The notes beneath the pieces are model-generated. The model was not told where the DNA came from. It saw only the letters and a list, made by a program, of their open reading frames with translations, and searched no databases. Positions 21,049 through 45,872 of a stretch of 64,000 nucleotides of DNA are shown in pieces. The DNA is from Zygnema circumcarinatum (lineage: Eukaryota > Streptophyta > Zygnematophyceae > Zygnematales > Zygnemataceae). The position numbers and the translations under genes are program-made. The DNA is taken from the NCBI GenBank assembly GCA_037447605.1, contig CM074822.1:1805809-1869808 (forward strand). Direction: 5' to 3'. Position 1 is the first letter of the stretch. The number at the start of each line of letters is the position of its first letter.

Positions 21049-23304
21049 ATGGCGGCCATGGCGTCCTGTGGAGTGCGCCTCTCCCCTGCGACTGCTGCCG
21101 CATTCCCCGCCACCGACAGTGCCTCTTCCTCCTCGTCTTCGTCCTCCTCCTCCTTCCTCGCCTCCTCCTTCCGCGGCCTCCCTACTGCTCGCCATGGCTC
21201 CCTTCAGAAGGCTGCAGCCCGCCTTGGGGCTGCTCCTTTAGGACGCCACGTGGCACGGAGGCAGCCCGGTGTTGTATGTGGACTGGCAGACTTTGTGGGT
21301 GGGGACCTCCTTGGCTTCGACCTTGGAAGGTGGTGCGAGGAGCTGGAGAACTATGGCTCTCTGGGCTTCTACGCGCCCCCGGAGGGAGGCGCTGAGGGCC
21401 GCTACGCCACCGTGTTGAAGGAGAAGGGCTACCGCCTCATGAACATCTCCGCCAGGGGGCTGGGGGACCCCGAGGCCTACCTCACCAAGGTCCATGGAGT
21501 CAGGCCGGTGAGGGAGACTTTAGCTGCTCTTGTGTTTTCTTATTTTTGTGAGATGTTTGTGGGCGTTAAGCCGCTGCATTGTGAATTGGGGTTTGCATCT
21601 GGAAGAGAGTCCCCTCTTTCTAGATTTGTTTGGCAGCGGTGCACGCTGCGGATCTGTTTGTCACCAGATTCGTCTGTGTTTGAGACTTGCCTTCCTTTAG
21701 CGGTTGGGAGTTCGCACAGGTTTGTGCGGAATACTCGGTTTTTTCCAGTGCATGTACCAGGATGCATGTCTCGTTGCCTCTAACGTCATTCTTTGTTCGT
21801 AAGACGCGTCAGCAAAACTGAGTGGACGCTGTTTTCGGAACCTTGCAATGCATGGAGCAATTCATTGTTCTTCCCGATGACTGAGGAGAATGTCTTATCC
21901 TCTCATTCAGGAGCGTGAACGCTTTAGCTAGTGCGTGTGTTAGTCTTCGATGGGGACGAATTCACGTACGTCAGGAAGCTGATGTTCTGCAGTACCATAT
22001 TCCACGGATGCTATCGTGATCATAGACTTCATCTAGTTTTTCCTTCGTCTGGAGGGATGCAGTTCGATCAGGTCCTTTAATCTAGCATATGATTTTCCGG
22101 GGTTCATTTTTGCAGCCTCATCTAGGAAAGCAGGCTGTTGCACGATGGTACTTGCCCCCAGAAGTCGACTACCGACTCTCTACCCTTCACAAGGATGACA
22201 AGGGCTTGGTCCTTTGGATTGGAGAGGCCAAGGTACGCTACCATGTGAACCTGCAACGAATTGTGTATGGTACTATGATAAGAATTGTGGCGATCTGCTC
22301 AGAGTCTCACCTTCTGAGGTGATTTTAGGCAATTTGAAAATGCTTTTGTTCCGTTGTTTTCTAAGTACTAGAGGTTTCTTTTGCATCATCATTGGCTAAG
22401 TGCATTATGTGTGAGACCTATAGCGCACATCCACACAGTGGCATCGATGGTCGCTTAGTTTGTGTTGGTTTTGGTTTGACAAAACTGGAAAATGGAAGCT
22501 ATGATCTACATTCTGAACTCTATTGCTTTATTGTCGCATGGTCCAGGTGCTAGCGAAGAATGAGCTTCAGTTTTTGGCAATTCTTCCTGCCATTCGGCCA
22601 AATGTGAAAGTGGTGTGCGAAATGGGCGGAGCGTAAGCCCACTCTAACCCACTTGCTGGTTCAGTTTCTGATTCGACCCCATGCTCCACCTGCCTGCTCA
22701 GAGGCATCTATTCCCTGACTTGTTTATGCACATCAAGAAGTCTACTTTAGTAGACTGACAGTAGATTGACAGCTTCTCTTCACCTTATGCCTTTCAAAAA
22801 AATAATTCATCCGTGCTTTTTATTGACGCATTCGTGAGGTCCTCGACTGCACAAGAGCCTCTGATCCCCCTCATCACTTGATCCTCGGCTTATCTTCGCT
22901 GAACACAACCGTTGCAATCTCAACTCGTTTTCTCTATGTACACGTCACCTGAAGACTTTGCTTTTGTCCTGTCTGACATGACTTCAGACTAAAGAAACCT
23001 CTCTATTGAACAAGTTCTCCGAATGTTTTAAAATATCCCTCTCTAGGTCAACTCAACGACCTGCAAAGCAAAGCTCGATCAGGAGTCTGAAAATCCTCAT
23101 GTTCTTGCATGAGTTTTGCAGCAGATTTTGCACCTACTCTACGTCCTCAGTGCTTACAATGATAGGGTTATGGATGCATGATGCAGGCGAAAGCTTAACT
23201 GGAAGCCGCTCAAGGAAATCTGTGGCCTCCCTATCCCCAAGGTCACGCTTACGCCGGCTGAAGTTCCAGTACCGGCTGAGAAGGTCCCTGTGAGTGCGGA
23301 GTGA
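21049..23304 (+). CDS. ndhN: Chloroplast NAD(P)H dehydrogenase-like complex subunit N
   Basis: Four exons join in phase: 21049-21507, 22116-22232, 22547-22632, 23187-23304. They give about 259 residues. The first ~70 residues are a Ser/Ala-rich chloroplast transit peptide. The mature part follows the NdhN family closely: ADFVGGDLLGFDLGRW, GGAEGRYATVLKEKGYRLMN, ISARGLGDPEAYLTK, HLGKQAVARWYLPPEVDYRL, NELQFLAILPAIRPNVKVV, LNWKPLKEI. NdhN is a nuclear-encoded subcomplex A subunit of the thylakoid NDH-1 complex, which returns electrons from ferredoxin to plastoquinone in cyclic electron flow. The C-terminus carries about 20 extra residues rich in Val, Pro and Glu. A second Met at 21058 is an alternative start. 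Confidence 0.95.
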
Positions 23305-24334
23305 GTGTGCACTGCTTCGAACTGAAGCTGCTGCAGTTCTATGTGCTGGGAAGACGGGGAGGGAGGACTCCATCTTGTGAATGTGAGCGTTAGTATAAAC
23401 AAGATTGTGGCTACGCCTCTGTAAATTTTCAGAGGCCATAACAAAGGTTTGCAGTCTGGGAAGTAGCATGGGAGTGGTTCGCCACTCGCTGGAATCAGCT
23501 GTTCCGTGTAGTGAACGTGGATATGCTTTCATTTTCAGTTGGAAGGGAGGGGCATCGGATGGCTTGTAATTGCCGTCCTTGATCGGAGCTCAACTAGTAT
23601 GACGTTACCTGAACTGCAGACCTGTAACAAATAACTGTGTAATCAATTTATGTGTTTCCAATACCGTTGAAGCTTGAAACGGCATCCTCTAGAAGAAAAC
23701 GGCTACTGGACTCCTTGGGTACCTTGATATGGGTTCTTAGGAATGATTTTTGGGTTGCGAACATTTACAGGAACCATGCATTTTATGTCTCCCGTTTTCA
23801 AAAGTTAAAAAGTCGTAGAAAGTCCACATCACAACAACAGCGACGCTCAGCGGTAATCCTTTATTGCAATATGTACAGTTAGCAGTACTGCCGCTTAAGA
23901 CGTCCTTTCAACGCTTTTGCGGAAACAACAATCAGCTGCTCCTGAAATAAGGCAAAATTTGAGGTGAATGACGGGCTGCAGCAACACAGAAACCGCTCAG
24001 ACATGACTTAAACCTGAAATGAGACCAAATGAACGGCCTTAGGTGAAGCATAACCCTCCGAAAGAGCCTCTTGCTGGGATGGAGGGGCCCGGAGGAGGCT
24101 CCTCCGCAGCGGCAGCAGAAGGAGGGAAAGAAATGATGATATAGACAGAGCGAGAGTGGGCCCTCAAGGAGGGCTAAGACTTGCTGCTCCCTCTCCCTTG
24201 CTGGGAGGCGCGAGCCCCGAGGCGGATGGAGGCAGGGCAGGAGAGGGAGCGGAACCTCTTTGGCCCGCGGCTGCTACCTGCACATGCCGCTGCGAGGAGG
24301 CCCAACAAGGTGGATCAGCTCATTGATCTAAACA
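23305..24334. other. Intergenic region between ndhN and EAF1 ends
   Basis: Convergent 3' flanks of ndhN and EAF1. A short ORF at 24181-24432 overlaps the EAF1 end and shows no domain. The EAF1 transcript may extend into this region as 3' UTR or a further exon, because a donor-like CAG/GTACATG lies at about 24380. Confidence 0.5.
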
Positions 24335-37202
<12,868 letters not shown>

Positions 37203-38647
37203 TGCATCGTCGTGCTAAAAAGAGGAGCAAGAAAAAAGAAGTATACCTGTGTTGAATCATACGTGGGAACGTCCAGGGTTCGTCGGTAAGCATGAACACA
37301 GAACAAGGAGCATGACCAGTAGCCACGAAAACCTAAAACGATGCCGAGCCTTGAACAGTGCAGCTCGGCAAAGATGACACCGACAGGAACCTGCAGAGCT
37401 AGACAGATGCCAGTCCACCCCTGTCAGGGTTTGGCTGCAGTAATGCAAACAGAACCAAACCCTAAAAGGTGGACTAACCCTAAAACGACTTGAAATAACC
37501 TAACGAACGGGTTGCGGCTTAATCACCATAAGAATCCACATAGCATCCATCTTATACACGCATAAACAAGATTCGCAACGAACATCGAGCGGACACTATT
37601 CTCGCAACCCTAATACTATTCTGCAACACACAGACTTCTGCGAAATACTTTCTACTGCTCAGCCATAACAGAGACATATCAATTTCATTCTGCTCTGAAA
37701 AGTAGCATACCTAAAGTATGAATGACTGGCAGAAAGCCCGGGTTAGATGTTCTCAGCAATATATCCCATTTCTAGTTCCATAGCAGCATCTGAGGCCTGG
37801 TGAGGCCCCGCCTTTCGTCCGTGGCCACTTATACATGGCGAATATGATTCAACTGATCATCTTGATGTACTCGAGCAAGACAATCGCCAATCATTATCCG
37901 GTTTCCCGCATGCTATGCATCATCCTTCATGGCTGCAACGCAGCGGAGCAGGAGCTGCCCCTGCAGAGCAGCTTCGTCTCCATGTGGCGCAGTTTCCGTC
38001 GCCTGCGATGATGGCAGCGCAGCGTGGTGCTATCTATGGCTCGAGGACACTCCTCTGCTCGAGGCGGCACTTCATCAAACCTCTTCTTTGCCGTTCGAAA
38101 GTTGTTGCTCGTTTACACAAGCATACACAATGTTTGTTAAACAAAATGTTGCACATGACAATGTTGATGTCTTAAAGTGTGGTTGGGTTTATGAAAGCCT
38201 TGAAGAGCGAACTCAAGATTGCCAATTCATTCACTCAAGACCAGTTTGTTTGGTTTTACTGCTTTACTTTAGGACGTTTTGATGTAATCAGCATTGTAAG
38301 CAGCATTTTGTGATGGGCCACCTCCATGTCGTTCCAACGCAGGGGGTTTCAAAACATTGTGATTCTTATTGTTTCACATTCAAAGACCATCCCATAATGG
38401 ATACGGCATTTTGAGAAGGAGACAACGGTCAGAGAGGCTACAAGCTCCATTAACGTTCTGTAATTCCAGAAACGGCTCAGATCAGCTTTTACATCAGCAA
38501 CAGCTATCAGTAGAACTATGTACAGGGCTGCTTCAGACCCTTCCTGGAACTTACATCCCCATTATTGACTTTGTTGCTGCTACCTACAGCAGAAAAGAAC
38601 CTCAGTTTAGTTGCAGGCGCTTTATTACACCCTGGAGCAAATCCTGC
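37203..38647. other. EAF1 upstream region with telo-boxes
   Basis: No gene is clearly supported. The region holds the EAF1 5' leader/promoter and the 3' flank of the DsbA-like gene. Telo-box motifs occur at 37458-37613. A possible extra EAF1 5' coding exon reads MHYCSQTLTGVDW on the minus strand starting at 37448; support is weak. Confidence 0.5.
37458..37613. promoter_or_regulatory. Three telo-box motifs (AACCCTAA)
   Basis: AACCCTAA occurs at 37458-37465, 37476-37483 and 37606-37613. In plants, telo-boxes near transcription starts mark growth- and translation-related genes and bind TRB or AtPurα-type factors. Their position 250-410 bases upstream of the EAF1 start fits its promoter or leader. 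Confidence 0.5.
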
Positions 38648-40875
38648 TTATGAAGCAACAGCTTTTTCAAACGCCTTCACAAAAACTTCTGCTGGTTGAG
38701 CTCCCGAGATAGTCGTCTTTCCAACCTGCAAGACCATAGGGAGGAATGAATGAGGCTAGACTAATGGACTTTTATGGGAATCGTATTCGCACATGTAAGG
38801 AGTAAAGATGAAAGGTACAGCAGGCATACACTGCCATTCAAGTTAGCAGATGATCGAGTTTCTTCAATGCGTGAAATAGCAGGGCAGCAAAAGACGGCCT
38901 TACTCTGAAGAACGGCACTCCGGTCACATCTTTGGCATACGTTGTCAAACCCTCCACCACCTGCATTGGCACCACAGCCACGCACTTAGAGAATGACAAA
39001 GGCTTTTGTCTTTGTGAAAGACAAAAGCCACAAGTGCCTTTTTGCCCTTCTGGGTACACGACGTTTGTTGACCAGAGAACATAGTAAAAAGCCCCTGAAC
39101 TAAGTTGTCACCTCAATTAAAATTTCAATGATTGTAAATCCAAAGCAGTCAAGCATGGCGTTAATGTCACGCCAAAGTTGACGAGTTGTGCCTCCAGAAT
39201 CAGTCAATCTAGGAAAGACGAGAAGCAATTCCCAAAAGACATAAGGGGAAGCAAACATTGACCAGCAAGGCAACGATATCGGCGGAAAACGTACTTCTCG
39301 GCGGCCTGCATTTGGGTCCTCAAGGAACTCCTTGGCACCAGCAATCCCAACTTTTTCCGCTGCAGCCAACAGAACCGCTCTGCAACACATGGAAGATCAA
39401 GGCTACACTGATGAGTATTACCCTGAAGCAGCTAGGTAGCGAAGCTACCCATTTCTAAAGTTGAAAGGACATAAACGACGAAACTTCCCAATAGGAGAGG
39501 AAACAGTAGGAGAAACGAGGAAACATCGCGTCGATTGGCCAGGCTTATGAGAAGGAAAGGAATAGAATCGTGATTGTTAAGGAAGAGTTGCCTGAAGACC
39601 ATTCATTCATTCATTCCATTTCAGGCAATGCAAACAGATTAAAAAAAATTCGTTCTTCTTCGGAAAAAGTGAAGAAGAACGAAAAAGTAGAAAGCACTAG
39701 AAAAGACAATGACAGTGCAGGTACTGCAAAACTCACTCACTCCAAACGCTGGAAATGCACGGATATGATAGTTATGCAAAACAGATGAAGAGCGAGCGGC
39801 AGATTGACACTAGATCGTCTGACCTGTCTCCAGGGAACTTCTCTTCGCAGAAGTAGTTCCTAAAAATCTCCTCCGCTAACGCATTCTGCTTGTCCAAACC
39901 CTGCTGCGCCGCCAACTCCAGCAGACGGTGGCAGTCCATGGTGTTTCCTCTGCAGACGCCCAGGGGTTTCGCCATCCAGATTGTGGACAATGAATGCCTC
40001 ATAATATGCAGAATGAGCAACACATTTCCATCTTTTCGTTGGAGGAGAAGTAAACCTGACAAAGGTTAGGGAGAAATGAAAGGAGCAAGACGTGGGAGGA
40101 GAAACAAGGTGGAGCGAAAATCTGGACAAGCAGGAGGTCTCCAGAAAAGAAGGTCGAATCCAGCTACCGAGATAAGCCAAAACATGGGCGGGAGGAAGGG
40201 GAAATAGAAAGGGAAGGCAAAATTACGTTTTCCCGCCCATCTTATACTCAAGGCCCCGTTCCTCAAAAAGGCGGGCCATGTGGGCTACCATGCCCTTGAC
40301 TCGCCCTTCACCAAACTTCTCATAATAGTACTGCAGCTTGTCGCGACCTTCTACAGGAGCATTGGGATTGAGAAGAAATGGATGCCATTGGACCTGCCAA
40401 AATATGTCACAACTATGAAATTGTTCAGTTCATGCGATCCATATATCCCTTCAGTTGCTCCCTCAGCTCTTTAAAGGAAGCCAAGCGAAAAACAAAGGGA
40501 GGAAAGCGGAGCAAGGGAAACGGAATAAGCAACAGTTCTGCCTTTAAAAACGGAATAGAAACACATCCGATCCTACTAACGATTCAACCCTGGTTATGCA
40601 TCCTGCCAATGTACACATCCAGAAAAGATAAAGGCTATACCATGTCTCCTTTAAAACATCGTGCAGTGACGGGAAAAAAACCTAGTTCTTCAGCTTAGAA
40701 CTCTTCAGACTTCCTCGTCTCTTACCTCCACGTTGTACTTGTCTTTAGTGGCATTAATCGCCTGCTCCAAGTTCTTCTTCCCAATAAAGCACCATGGACA
40801 AACCACGTCCGAAGTTATGTCGACCTTCAGTGTTGGCTTTGCGTCAGCGCCACTGTTTCTCTGAGCCGCAGGCAT
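38648..40875 (-). CDS. DsbA/FrnE-like thioredoxin-fold oxidoreductase
   Basis: Six minus-strand exons join in phase: 40875-40726, 40393-40227, 39949-39824, 39379-39295, 38960-38904, 38725-38648. They give 220 residues, the usual length for the family. The redox motif CPWC lies in VDITSDVVCPWCFIGKKNLE (residues ~18-37). Family features follow: WHPFLLNPNAPVEGRDK, MGGKTGNTMDCHRLLELA, EEIFRNYFCEEKFPGDR, EKVGIAGAKEFLEDP, and VTGVPFFRVGKTTISGAQP, whose cis-Pro loop (GVP) faces the active site. FrnE-type proteins are thiol-disulfide oxidoreductases, in plants annotated simply as DSBA oxidoreductase family and thought to be cytosolic. No signal peptide is visible. The substrate is unknown. Confidence 0.93.
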
Positions 40876-41799
40876 CGCTGCAGTGCACTCACTGACCCCG
40901 TTGGCGGAACAAAAAGCCTGCCACCCAAATCAGACGAGCAGAAAAAAAACCGCATGAGTTAAAGAGCGGATGAGAAAAAGAGTAATTGCAGCAACTTACA
41001 ACATTAGCCGACGGTAACACCGCATAACATACCTGATGCCGAGCAGCCGCAGAGCAAGTGGACAGCAGACGAGAGAGAGCACTATATCGCATATGCATAC
41101 GAGGGCTTGAGCGCATGCATGCACATTACTTCACTGTATCCGAGTACTGAAAGGCGCATGCATTTAGATATAAAAAGACCTGGCCGCTTCCAGCCACGGC
41201 ACAGCACTGCGGCAGCGCCGCAGCTGCGAGGAAGGAGCGCGCCGAAGGTTCCCGCCTGCAGACAGTCGGTACGCCGATATACCGAACAATGCAGCGTACG
41301 ATTTTGGCAGCAGAGCAGAGCAGAGCAGGGAGCAGAGAGATGGGCGGCGGCGCGTGGCCATGGCTGGCGAGTGCGAGCGCGTGTCTGCTGGGTGAGAGCT
41401 TGCCTTCTTATGTCTCCCGCCGTGAAAGGACACCGCGGTTGTAGATGCGGGTGTAGAGGGTTCTCAAGGTGGTGTTTTCAAGTGAACACAAAGAACTTTG
41501 ACAGTCCAGTCGGGAAAAGATAAGAAAGAAATTTGCAGGTAAGAGTGGAGTAGAGATTCGTCGAATGTATTCTTAACGGATGATTATTAAGGAATATTTT
41601 CCTTTGAATGCGGTGCAGGGTTGTATTGGCCGTGTCTTGTCATTTGTTGAATAGGCGCTAAGATTAATCCAGCGGTGTGGTCCTTCCTGTATATACGTTT
41701 TATTGTTTTCTATAGTTCTTTTATTCAAGCATGGGGGAAATGGATATCTAACTGTCCCCTAACCTAGAGAGCTTTCTTTGGGTTCCTCTGGATTTCCAG
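40876..41799. other. Divergent region between DsbA-like and TrmO genes
   Basis: Contains the promoter of the DsbA-like gene and the unresolved first exon of the TrmO gene. A candidate ATG at 41360 (MAGECERVSAG) ends at a GTGAGA donor but in the wrong phase for the next exon. GC-rich sequence spans about 41190-41400. Confidence 0.5.
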
Positions 41800-44700
41800 T
41801 CTTATTCCAAAAGATTCTTCAAAAGAGGAACAATCAGAAACTGATAGAAAAAATTGCGGAATTGGAGGCGGAGCTTATAAGAGCAATGCGCGAAAGACAG
41901 GCTGAGAGAACAGGACGGATCCGGGCGCAGCAGGTGCGACGTGAGTTAACTCATTGCAGAGACTGCAAAAACTCTTGAACTCTTGAACTCTAGAAAGCTT
42001 TTACAATTAATAAATGACGGAAGAGAGGAATTGCTGAGCTAACATAAGGGCGGGCCTTTGGCAATGGGGCAGTTTTTCAAGAGCACTATTTTCATAGCAT
42101 CATTAATAGATTTCAAATTTGTCTTTTAAGCTGGTAAATCTTGATCGTCTTGTAAACGAACCTATTGACGGGCAAGCTTAAACCAAGGAATGCAAGACTC
42201 TGCTCGAAATTGCTGCGATTAACTTTAGGTAAATAGATAAATATGAACAGGTAAACATGTAAATATGTAAATAATTGGATACTTGTAATGGTGAAGTTGC
42301 ACGGGGTGATTTTGTTTCACTTATACTGTGCTTAGTTCCTGCCTTTTCGTACGCATGAGTTAAACTGCATTTCTTAACAGGTTTCCAATTTCTTATATTT
42401 CGTGTTTTTAAATATAGAAAATCAGAATGCACTTCTCGACGACCAAAAATTCTTTGCCGACCGATGCGTATCCAATGACCCCAATTGGCATTTTGCGCTC
42501 ATGCTTTTCTACCAGGTATGCGGGCAGGGGGGGAGAGGAGTGGGAAAAGTTGGGATGGAGAGGGAGAGGGAGAGGAGAGGGTGAGAGGAGAGGGCGAGGG
42601 TGGGAGGGAGAGCAGAAACTAGCCCTGTTGACGTCTCACCCTCTCCCTCTCCCGCCCACCTTCGTCGTCTCTCTCCCTCTCCCTCCCACCTTCGCTTGTC
42701 CTCTCACCCTCTCTCTTCTCTTGTCACGATGATTGTCATCATCCTCTTCTTTGCTTTCCGTGTTGTGGTCCTTTAGGAATGGTACCCCTCGCCAGCCACT
42801 CCTTGTACCTTTGGCGCGGTCCCGCTTGGAACTTCCTGTGAAGGGAGTCCCTCCCGCTGCCTTGGAGGGCTTAGCAGACTACTCGCATTGCTGGGTTCTC
42901 TACATATTCAATGTGAACACGGACATTTCGCGTCTTTGGAGTGATTCTAATCATCAAGACTTTAAATCCAAGGTAGGGAATAGCGTTAGATCATTAATTA
43001 AGTCATGTTTTTTTGTCAAAGCTGGCCACGAGGGAAGAAACCCACTAGGATATAGGCTTTCCAAAGTAGATTGTGGTTGTTTCCTGTGCTTTCGAGTAAT
43101 AAGTTGAGTGAAGAAGCACTAAAACGAGTTGGATCCTGAATCAGTTGGTGATAGACAGCTCTCCTTTTCAGGTTCGTGTGCCACGTTTGGATGGCGCACG
43201 GATGGGAATTTTTGCGACTCGCTCCCCTCACCGACCTGTTCCCATCGGCCTCAGCGTAGCAAAGGTGACGCCATGAATGTGGGGTGCAGCGCAGATGCAT
43301 GATTTATTGGTGGATAATCACGAACGTGTAAAGCTACACACTTTATCAGTAGTGTTTGAATGTCAAGAATAAACTGATGGACGTAACCATAGAAGACGAC
43401 GAGAAATATTGCCAAGATTGTCAATCAACCATTTGGTCCTCAGGTTGCTTTCCTGATCAGGTTAGAATTGCACCATTCTTATGCTGAATTGCTACTTACC
43501 CTAGCCAGATCTACCAGTGCTTCGTTGATTTTCTGTTTTGGAAATTCTCACCCTTCAATTGGGGCCTGCAGGTGGAATCTATAAAGGGCCGCTCCGTATA
43601 TCTATCCGGACTCGATGTGGTCGATGGTACGGTGAGGGTCTAAGCCCGAGAAGGTGTTGCTCGCTCATGGTACTCTCTTGGGACAGTCTCCCCATTGCAA
43701 AACCCTAAAATACACTTGTGAATGGACTGATGGGCAGCCTGTGCTGGACATCAAACCGTACATTCCCTACTGCGACCGAGTGGATGGGGCATCTGTACCG
43801 TTATGGGCACAGGTTCGCATTTGCCCTGTCCCCCTTACTTCTCATTATTTGCATTTCAACTGATTCAACCTTTTTCTCTGTATGATCACTACTCCCTTGG
43901 TTCATCATCTTTCGGCTTGCCTCTACTCGAGCCTCCGCCTTCGGTCTGTGCTTCTCGGGAATTACTGAGTGTCTCCTATTTGATCTTGTGCTTTCCAAGT
44001 TCTGGGTAACTGACTTCAAGTCGGTCGATTTTCGATTGCTGCATATGTTCAGCGAGTTCAGCATGCTAACGCACGAAGTGTTTGTATGAGTTCGCAGGTT
44101 GGACGTCCTGATGACCCGCTCGAGTTGACAGCTGTAGAATTCGGACCGATGTTTGAAGGTGCCCTCCAAAAATGTTGGGAGAAAATGGTGAGCTACTCTT
44201 GAGTTCAAATCTTTGAAGCGGAATTTTGTGAAAGGGAGACATCTTTAGTCTTGAGAAGAAGTGTTTTTTTCTCCCTTGTAACTTCTTTTCCTCGACTGTG
44301 TTGAATGCTGCTGTAAACTTGGAATCTCCATGGTAGGCTGCTAGCTGACAAGCCAGTGCTGGGCTAGTCAGACAAGAGGCACTTTAGTCACAACTAGGGA
44401 GCTCCAATCTGCTGACTTTCTGTGGGGTTTCAGTTCAGCTTTTCAGTTCCATCGTTGCCAGTGGTCCACTGCCCTGCTCTGCTTTCCTCACTTCATACTT
44501 CACTTTTTGGGTGTTGGGGCGTGGCAGGGCGGCCGCTCACTGTACGGCTCAGCCCAGGAGGTGAAGGAGCTTGTGGCGCAAGTCCTTTCGCGAGATATTC
44601 GTTCTGTTTGCCAACGCCGCCGACCTCATGCAGGAAGAGTGTCCTCCCTGCACCAAGAAGATGAGTCCTGTTTGGAGGAGGTTGGCGAAAGTCCGCAATC

Positions 44701-45055
44701 CAATGAAGTGTTTGGTGGTGAACAAGCAGACTGCAGACAGGCTACTCCATCTGGTGGGAGTGGTGTTGAGGAGGAAACTCCTGCCCTTGATATACGAAGC
44801 AATCCTGTTACTTCTAGTCAGAAAAATCTTGTAAATGAGCTTCCGGATGGTAGGGATTTACCAATGGAGGGTAGTGTACATGATCAGTTCTCATCAAAAC
44901 CGCTCACTTCTGCTCTCGACAGAGTGGAAGCCAATGAGGGGCAAGATACCCAAGTGTGCTACCACCTTGTTTTAGAGGGCATTGACATCAGCTACAAACT
45001 AGAATCGAAGGTGGTGCTTGTAGAAAGCGCCCACCTGTGTATACGCGAGTCGTGA
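41800..45055 (+). CDS. TRMO: TrmO-type tRNA (adenine37-N6)-methyltransferase (5' exon missing)
   Basis: Exons join in phase: 41800-41932, 42418-42515, 42777-42972, 43172-43264, 43572-43631, 43738-43812, 44098-44187, 44528-45055. The first coding exon is not identified. An N-terminal coiled segment (IAELEAELIRAMRERQAER) precedes the UPF0066 domain: YPMTPIGILRSCFSTR, NGTPRQPLLVP, LEGLADYSHCWVLYIF, VRVPRLDGARMGIFATRSPH, RPVPIGLSVAKV, GLDVVDGT and VLDIKPYIPYCD. TrmO methylates t6A37 to m6t6A37 in tRNA-Thr using SAM. Human TRMO/NAP1 and plant homologues have the same order. The last exon carries the family motif VAQVLSRDIRSV, then about 115 residues of low-complexity insertion, then YHLVLEGIDISYKLESKVVL. 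The cellular location is unknown. Confidence 0.9.
42531..42722. repeat. GA-rich / CT-rich foldback in TrmO intron
   Basis: A G/A-rich run (about 42531-42613) is followed by a C/T-rich run (about 42637-42722) made of complementary GGGAGAGG and CCTCTCCC type units. Together they could form a long imperfect hairpin in the transcript between exons 42515 and 42777. Confidence 0.7.
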
Positions 45056-45872
45056 TTTTACCATAATGTGACTGACCCATATTCCGATATTGGGTTGTCT
45101 GCTTTTAGCTGTCAAAAAGGACGCGAGTGGTTTTTACCCCCTTAAAATGTCAACCTCATCATCCGAACAAAACGAGCAAAATGTCACAGGCATGATGTGA
45201 ACTGCAAGAAGCTATTGAGCCAATGAACCTATCTTTGCAAAGGGTAACAGGGAAAAGTTGTGTTGTTGCATTTCGCCATGTTGCACAACGCTTCATTTCA
45301 TGCCTCGCCCTCGCCCTTGAGCCTGCCACAACACCTTCCTGCCCTCTGTCTGCGCCTTGGTCGGTGCAGACTCTGCAGACACACAGAGACAGACGCTGGA
45401 AGGGTCAACTCCCACTTTTGAGGGACCCTGCAAGCGAAAAACCAATCATTTATTGCCACGTGTTCTACTTGCTGACATGGCACGTTGTGATTGGCTGGAC
45501 AGACATGGTCAGCTAACGGCGTCCCGGCAGAGAGGCCCGCTGAGCAGACGTCCGCCGCGGCCTCCCTCCGCTCCTTCCCTGCCGGCGCAGAGCCCCTCCG
45601 CCTGCAGGCCCACCGCCATGGCGGGGGCGCCCGGCACGCGGCCAGGGGGCGTCGCGCTGGCCATGGCTGCAGCCGAGGCTGCGGACGGGTGGCCTCCGTA
45701 ACAATGGAGAGGATAGAGGGAGAAGATAGAGGGAGTGGAGTCCCTGAGTCGCTATTTTGCAGCATTAGTTGGAGACTGTGGTATGTGAATTGTTTCGTTT
45801 GTAGATCGATGCTCTCTTGCGCTGAGAGGATTCTGTGAAAAGTAGGGAAGCAGGTGAACTTGTTTAGCACAG
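45056..45872. other. Intergenic region
   Basis: No gene is supported. It is GC-rich at about 45525-45700 and likely contains the promoter of the membrane protein gene. Long ORFs on both strands here lack domains and reflect GC composition. Confidence 0.5.
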
